From Ramazzottius varieornatus (taxonomy: Eukaryota; Tardigrada; Eutardigrada; Parachela; Ramazzottiidae): a stretch of DNA of 64,000 bases. The notes beneath the pieces were generated by a model. That model was not told where the DNA came from and did no database searches. It worked only from the letters and a program-made list of their open reading frames with translations. Of the stretch, positions 59,901 to 64,000 are shown one piece after another. Made by a program: the position numbers and the translations under genes. Position 1 is the stretch's first letter; each line of letters begins with the position of its first letter. Where the stretch lies: assembly GCA_001949185.1 (NCBI GenBank), contig BDGG01000003.1, positions 2,711,158-2,775,157 on the forward strand. Direction: 5' to 3'.

Positions 59901-62328
59901 ATGACCTTCCTGTAGGCGATATCCTTGCGGTATACAAAGGCAGCTTCGTTATGTTGACGGACGTCCTTGAAATGCAGAAATATCCCTCGTCCCAAATGAT
60001 TGAACGTTTCACAATAGTAAGCCACATTCTTTTTGGAAATCCTGCTCAGTTGCTGAAAAACGAACTGTTTTTTTGTTTTGCTTATTCTAGCTTAAAGCCA
60101 TCAATCATCCCAACCTCCACAAATTTGTCGGCATGGGACTAAACAACAAAGGTATCTGCGAGTTCGTAATTTACGAGGTCTGCTCCAAAGGATCCCTGAC
60201 GGATATTCTGCACAACGACATGTTAAAGCTGGACTGGAGTTTCAAAAACAGCCTCATTAAAGATATTGTTTTTGTAAGGGCTTTCTTTGCCTGTTCAGCG
60301 AAGTCGGCAGGACACATACATTTTCATCTCCCTTTTAGGGAATGACGTACCTCCACGCAAGTCCAGTACGCTCTCATGGGTACCTAAATTCCAACACCTG
60401 CCTGGTCGATGCACGGTTTACATTGCAAATATCGGACTACGGTCTGCCATATTTTCGAGATCCCGGCGATCTGGTACCACCCAGATTGTCTGACAACAAG
60501 AACCGCAATCTCGAAATTCTACTCTGGAGAGCCCCGGAGCTTCTGCGGCAAACGATGCCGGCAGAAGGCACCCAGGTACCTTGTAGTTTATGTATACAGC
60601 GCCCGGAAGTTGTCCAAGTGGAACCAAATTGCAAATTGTTTTCTACCAAGACATGCCTCTGCTTTGTAGAAAGGGGACGTTTACTCCTTCGCAATCGTGA
60701 TTCAGCAAATCATTCTGCGAAGTGGTCCCTTTGAGCTTCCTGATGACCCGCTTGATCTCCCGGAAGAAGAAATCTTACGAGAGGTAAGCTCATTAGGTTT
60801 TTATAGACCTGACGTCTTTCGGAAGATAACCGTGCTATTCACAATAGGTGATCGCGCTCAGTATTCCTCCAGTGCGGCCTCGAGTGCCACGCGCACTGTG
60901 CTCGAACGAATTATATGATTTAATGGAGCGTTGCTGGGAGGAAAACCCAATAGAGCGGCCACCCTTTCAAAAGACAAAAGATAAGCTGAAGAAGGTAATC
61001 GGCGACGTGGGAGACAATATCGTCGACTTGCTCTTCAAGAGGATGGAACAATACGCCAGTGATCTTGAGCAGAAGGTGGCAGAAAAGACACAACAGTTCA
61101 TGGACGAGAAAATTCGCTCGGAACAACTTCTAAGTCAGCTCCTACCAAAGTAAGAACCGACGTAGCAACCAAGAATACTTCCGAATCATTCGTTACTCGG
61201 CTGTATTTTCCAGGCCGGTCGCAGCCGCACTAACCAGAGGAGAGCGTGTCGACCCGGAAGCTTTCGAAAGCGTCACTATCTTCTTCAGCGATATCGTTGA
61301 TTTTACGCGACTCTCAGCTTTGGGTTCGTAACGCCAGTGATAACCTTACACGTAACCGCGCTCTTCACGTAGTCGGAGAACAGATTTGTAATGCCGTTTT
61401 CACAGGTTCTCCCATGGATGTGGTTGGGTTATTAAATGGCCTCTATTCGTTCTTTGACAACATCCTGGAAAAATACGATGTGTACAAGGTGGAGACGATA
61501 GGAGACGCGTATATGGTGTGCTCAGGTCTCCCCATTCGCAACGGCAACAGGTATCGTTCGCGTTTCCCACTGGGAAGTGAATGCTGGTTTTACGAATGCC
61601 GGCGAACTGGGTGAATATCCACAGGCATGCCACCGAAATTGCGAACATGTCGATCGAGCTGATGAAAGAGATTAAGTTGTTCCAAGTTCCCAATAGACCG
61701 GATGTGTCGATCGAAATTCGAGCTGGAATAAATTCAGGCAAGTCCATCTGCCGAATTTCTCTGTTATCTGGATAAGCCGTTCCGGGTCTACCGGTGTATA
61801 TTTACCGGTAGTCTTATTTCTTCTAGGAGCAAGTGTAGCAGGTGAGATACCCGGAACGCTATGATCGATATTCTGCCTAATATGTTCAAATACTTTTATG
61901 ATATTTGAAAATATAGGTATCGTCGGGCTGAAGATGCCGCGTTACTGTTTGTGAGTAACAATCTGTCCTTTGAAGCTGCGAACATACGAAACCGTGGCAA
62001 ACAGATTGTTAACTTAGGGATTTTTGCTCTTTTTTCGTAGGTTCGGTGATACGGTTAACGTGGCCAGTCGGATGGAGAGCACCGGAGAACCTATGAAAAT
62101 ACAAATCACCAACGAATCTAGGGAACTTCTCAACAGCATCGGTAGCTTTGCCATTGTCGAGCGTGGGCCAGTCGCGGTGAAGGTGAGCTGACACTGCGAA
62201 CAATCATTTCTGACGTTTCCCCGTAAGGGTGGATTTCACTTGCTCCTTTTGACATTCGTCTGCCGTTATTATAGGGGAAAGGAATCTTGACTACTTTCTG
62301 GCTTTTGGGAAAGCTGGGCAGCTTGTAG
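56925..62328 (+). CDS. Receptor guanylyl cyclase C, tandem paralogue of B
   Basis: 22 exons, 1067 aa: 56925-57252, 57572-57961, 58158-58201, 58495-58533, 58639-58716, 58785-58925, 58993-59220, 59296-59534, 59603-59714, 59789-59843, 59916-60016, 60091-60273, 60339-60575, 60670-60783, 60848-61149, 61214-61323, 61406-61550, 61625-61737, 61827-61841, 61917-61950, 62041-62182, 62275-62328. Layout and most exon borders match cyclase B. The ectodomain has [20 protein letters not shown]. The span is [20 protein letters not shown]. The kinase-homology domain has [27 protein letters not shown] and [14 protein letters not shown]. The cyclase domain keeps [28 protein letters not shown] and [13 protein letters not shown]. 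One change is SDIVDFT for the usual SDIVGFT, beside a metal-binding Asp. Exon 19 is only 15 bp and follows a GC donor; the donor after exon 16 is GTTCGT. Confidence 0.95.
57388..57509. repeat. Nested-palindrome intron element, copy 6 (122 bp, inverted)
   Basis: In cyclase C intron 1. The outer arms GGATGCCGTCGAA and CCTTTGCCGACATCC frame the inner stem GTGGCGCAC (57428) with GTGCGCCAG (ends 57470). The loop (GTTGTAACTGGCTGAG) is the reverse complement of the loop type in the other copies, so this copy is in the opposite orientation. Confidence 0.85.
57995..58115. repeat. Nested-palindrome intron element, copy 7 (121 bp)
   Basis: In cyclase C intron 2. The outer arms GACGTCGGTATAC and CATTTGCCGACGTC and the inner stem AGGTGGCGTAC with GTGCGCGCCACTT are visible. 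The element fills most of a 196-bp intron. Confidence 0.85.
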
Positions 62329-63683
62329 AACGCTTGGAAAAAATCTGAATCCGCTCGTGCAGTGGTCGTTATTTCCTTTCGTCCGATTTCCCAAGTCTCT
62401 GCATGACGTTTTCAAAGACGTTTTCGGTCGAGCTTTCTCCGAAATTGGTTTTCGCCAGCTCGACGGAGCTGTGCGATGTAGCTAGGTTGATACTTTTAGT
62501 ATTTCAAGATAGCACCGTAATGAACAGCAGACTAAACTCCCGACGGTAAGAACATAAAGAAATGGCGGATTAAAGACGATCGAAATGGCACATGACGTCC
62601 ACTTTCCGCAGTGACGTCACGGAATAAAGGAATTTTATTGATGATTAATGGTAAACATCGTTCAATTCTGCGCTGCGAGCCTGCATGAAGTTCTCTTAGT
62701 TTCTTTACGACCCTAACCATCCCGTTGAGCCCTAAGATTTCTGCCGTCGAGACGCTTTGTTCTGGATCTGGGCTTCTGTGGAAGCCGGGAGTTGGGAAGA
62801 GAGTCGACCATGGTTATCGGGCGTCTGCAGAAGGAAGGAGGAATGGTTTTCGTTCAAGCACCGTTTACCGAATGCTTTCTCATGCTCTCGGTCTTCGATC
62901 CCTTTATTTTCCTTGCAAGTTCGGACAGCATGGTCAAGTCTTCCGGTGACATAACGGCTCGTAAGGCTCCAGACATGGGCAGAGTTCCACAGTCAGTCTA
63001 CTTTTGTTGTTCACGGTGGAAGGATACTTCCGCATCAACAACCGCAAGCGCTGAGCTCCATTAGAATTTCGAGTACTTCCGTCACTACTTCGTAGGCTTT
63101 TCCTGACCCGTTTACGGATCCCGTGATGTCAGTCACAGCGTTGCCGCTGGCCTAGCAAGTTCGTCAAATTAAGGAGTTTCCCACATCACCGTACGTGGAC
63201 AGTGACACTTCCGGTCGCGCTCATATTTCGTTTAACCACAAGGTACAGTAATTAGCTCCCAGGGCCACTGGGCAGTGAACTTAGGAACGTCTTTTCCAAA
63301 CGGATGGAGTTGCGGAGGAGGAGGAAGTACAACGTGTAATCGTTATTCACGTGATAACAGTTCGATTTCTACGTATCTTTATTACAAGGTCTCAGCGCCT
63401 CCAGATCACGGAAGTGGAAAGTGGATTGTTGGGACCTGGAGGCTGGAGCTCAAGTACAATTACATTTCGCGTTCAAGACGGGACTATACCTCCAGCAAAG
63501 CGAATGAAAGGCTTTTGTGTAGGATGATAACGCAGACGATCCAAGATGGGATGAATTTAACAAGTACGAGGTAGAAGTCATGAGTGTTGCGTATTTTAAT
63601 TTGGCCTATGAGTTTTGCGTAGTTGCGGTTTACGGTGGCAGCACACGTACGTCTTGCAGTCAGCTGCTATAAGCCGTATGACT
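62329..63683. other. Right-hand region, no supported gene
   Basis: Open stretches on the minus strand (for example around 62850-63150, with MSPEDLTMLSELARKIKGSK) may be exons of the gene that begins at 63815, but I could not connect them by phase or recognise them. A long + frame at 62792-63064 overlaps them and has no similarity. Confidence 0.35.
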
Positions 63684-63815
63684 TTACAAGTCGGCTACGT
63701 GCTGCTTTGCTGCGGCGTACATTGTTATCCATCCTTCCTTCACTGCACGAACAGCATCGTCCATGCTCAACTGCTTGCTAACCTGAGAGGCTGTGAGGAG
63801 TTTGAAGGAAGCCAT
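63684..63815 (-). CDS. First exon of a possible ornithine cyclodeaminase/mu-crystallin family protein
   Basis: From ATG 63815 the frame reads MASFKLLTASQVSKQLSMDD, then AVRAVKEGWITMYA. That resembles the N-terminus of ornithine cyclodeaminase/mu-crystallin (ketimine reductase) proteins, which open with a Leu-Ser-x-x-Asp/Gln-Val strand and a helix of the Ala-Val-Glu-x-Gly/Ala type. The exon probably ends at GTAAAG near 63690; the printed end includes the read-through to the stop. Later exons, with the NAD(P)H-binding domain, were not found. The match is short, so this is tentative. Confidence 0.35.
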   Translation of the reverse strand: MASFKLLTASQVSKQLSMDDAVRAVKEGWITMYAAAKQHVADL

Positions 63816-64000
63816 GTCTAAGGGCCTGGAGTAAGAATTCAGAAGATGATCCTTTATGAAATTTGGCCTCGCGGTATCAGCTGGCAGCTGTCTACTGCTA
63901 TGCGCCGGAAGTACGTCATGTAAGCCGCATACCAGCGCTATACAAGTTATGGCTTCGTTTAGACTCAAAAACCAGCTTCGTGACGCGTATCCGCGGCTGA
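63816..64000. other. Right edge, no gene recognised
   Basis: The minus-strand frame of the last gene continues upstream to 63968 without a better start. Confidence 0.3.

Noticed and set aside
62792-63064. Open frame of 90 aa on +
   Set aside because: No similarity, and the opposite strand looks equally open.

Overview
This is a compact metazoan genomic window. Its genes have many short spliceosomal introns (most about 50-90 bp, GT-AG) and encode animal proteins: GAPDH, NDUFB4, MRPS2, MGAT2, XXYLT1, PTGES2, a folliculin-interacting protein, a borealin-like protein, a SETDB-type methyltransferase and receptor guanylyl cyclases. Genes lie close together on both strands. Compact gene packing, intron-rich short genes and several receptor guanylyl cyclases would fit a small-genome ecdysozoan such as a tardigrade, but that placement is inference only. 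All exon coordinates were worked out by hand from splice signals, reading phase and family similarity.

Layout, 1-16 kb: a small single-pass membrane protein, a PLD3/PLD4-like gene with a disrupted 3' end, a repeat-rich gene-poor stretch (90-bp tandem repeat and several fold-back elements), a truncated MAGI-like gene that ends at a transposon edge, XXYLT1, then mobile DNA: a complete but dead Tc1/mariner element (11912-13856), a mariner-type MITE and a short hAT element. 16-22 kb: MRPS2, a small unknown gene, MGAT2 and a secreted Pro/Thr/Ala-rich protein. 22.7-30.6 kb: receptor guanylyl cyclase A (1076 aa) and PTGES2. 31-42 kb: a large coiled-coil protein (FBF1-like), a SETDB-like H3K9 methyltransferase and a FNIP gene (10 exons, 922 aa). 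42-49 kb: borealin-like, NDUFB4, a soluble cytochrome b5 and GAPDH (9 exons, 334 aa). 50-62.3 kb: two tandem receptor guanylyl cyclases, B (22 exons, 1070 aa) and C (22 exons, 1067 aa). At the right edge is the first exon of a possible ornithine cyclodeaminase/mu-crystallin family gene.

The most striking feature beyond the genes is a dispersed element of about 122 bp with two nested palindromes: an outer inverted repeat near GACGTCGGCAAA and an inner one, GTGGCGCAC...GTGCGCCAC. Seven copies are visible and all seven lie inside introns (two in cyclase A, one in the SETDB-like gene, one in FNIP, one in NDUFB4, two in cyclase C). A second hairpin family (stem CCTGCATAC...GTATGCAGG) has three copies, again all in introns. 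Cyclase A also departs from the family at two active-site positions that its neighbours keep.
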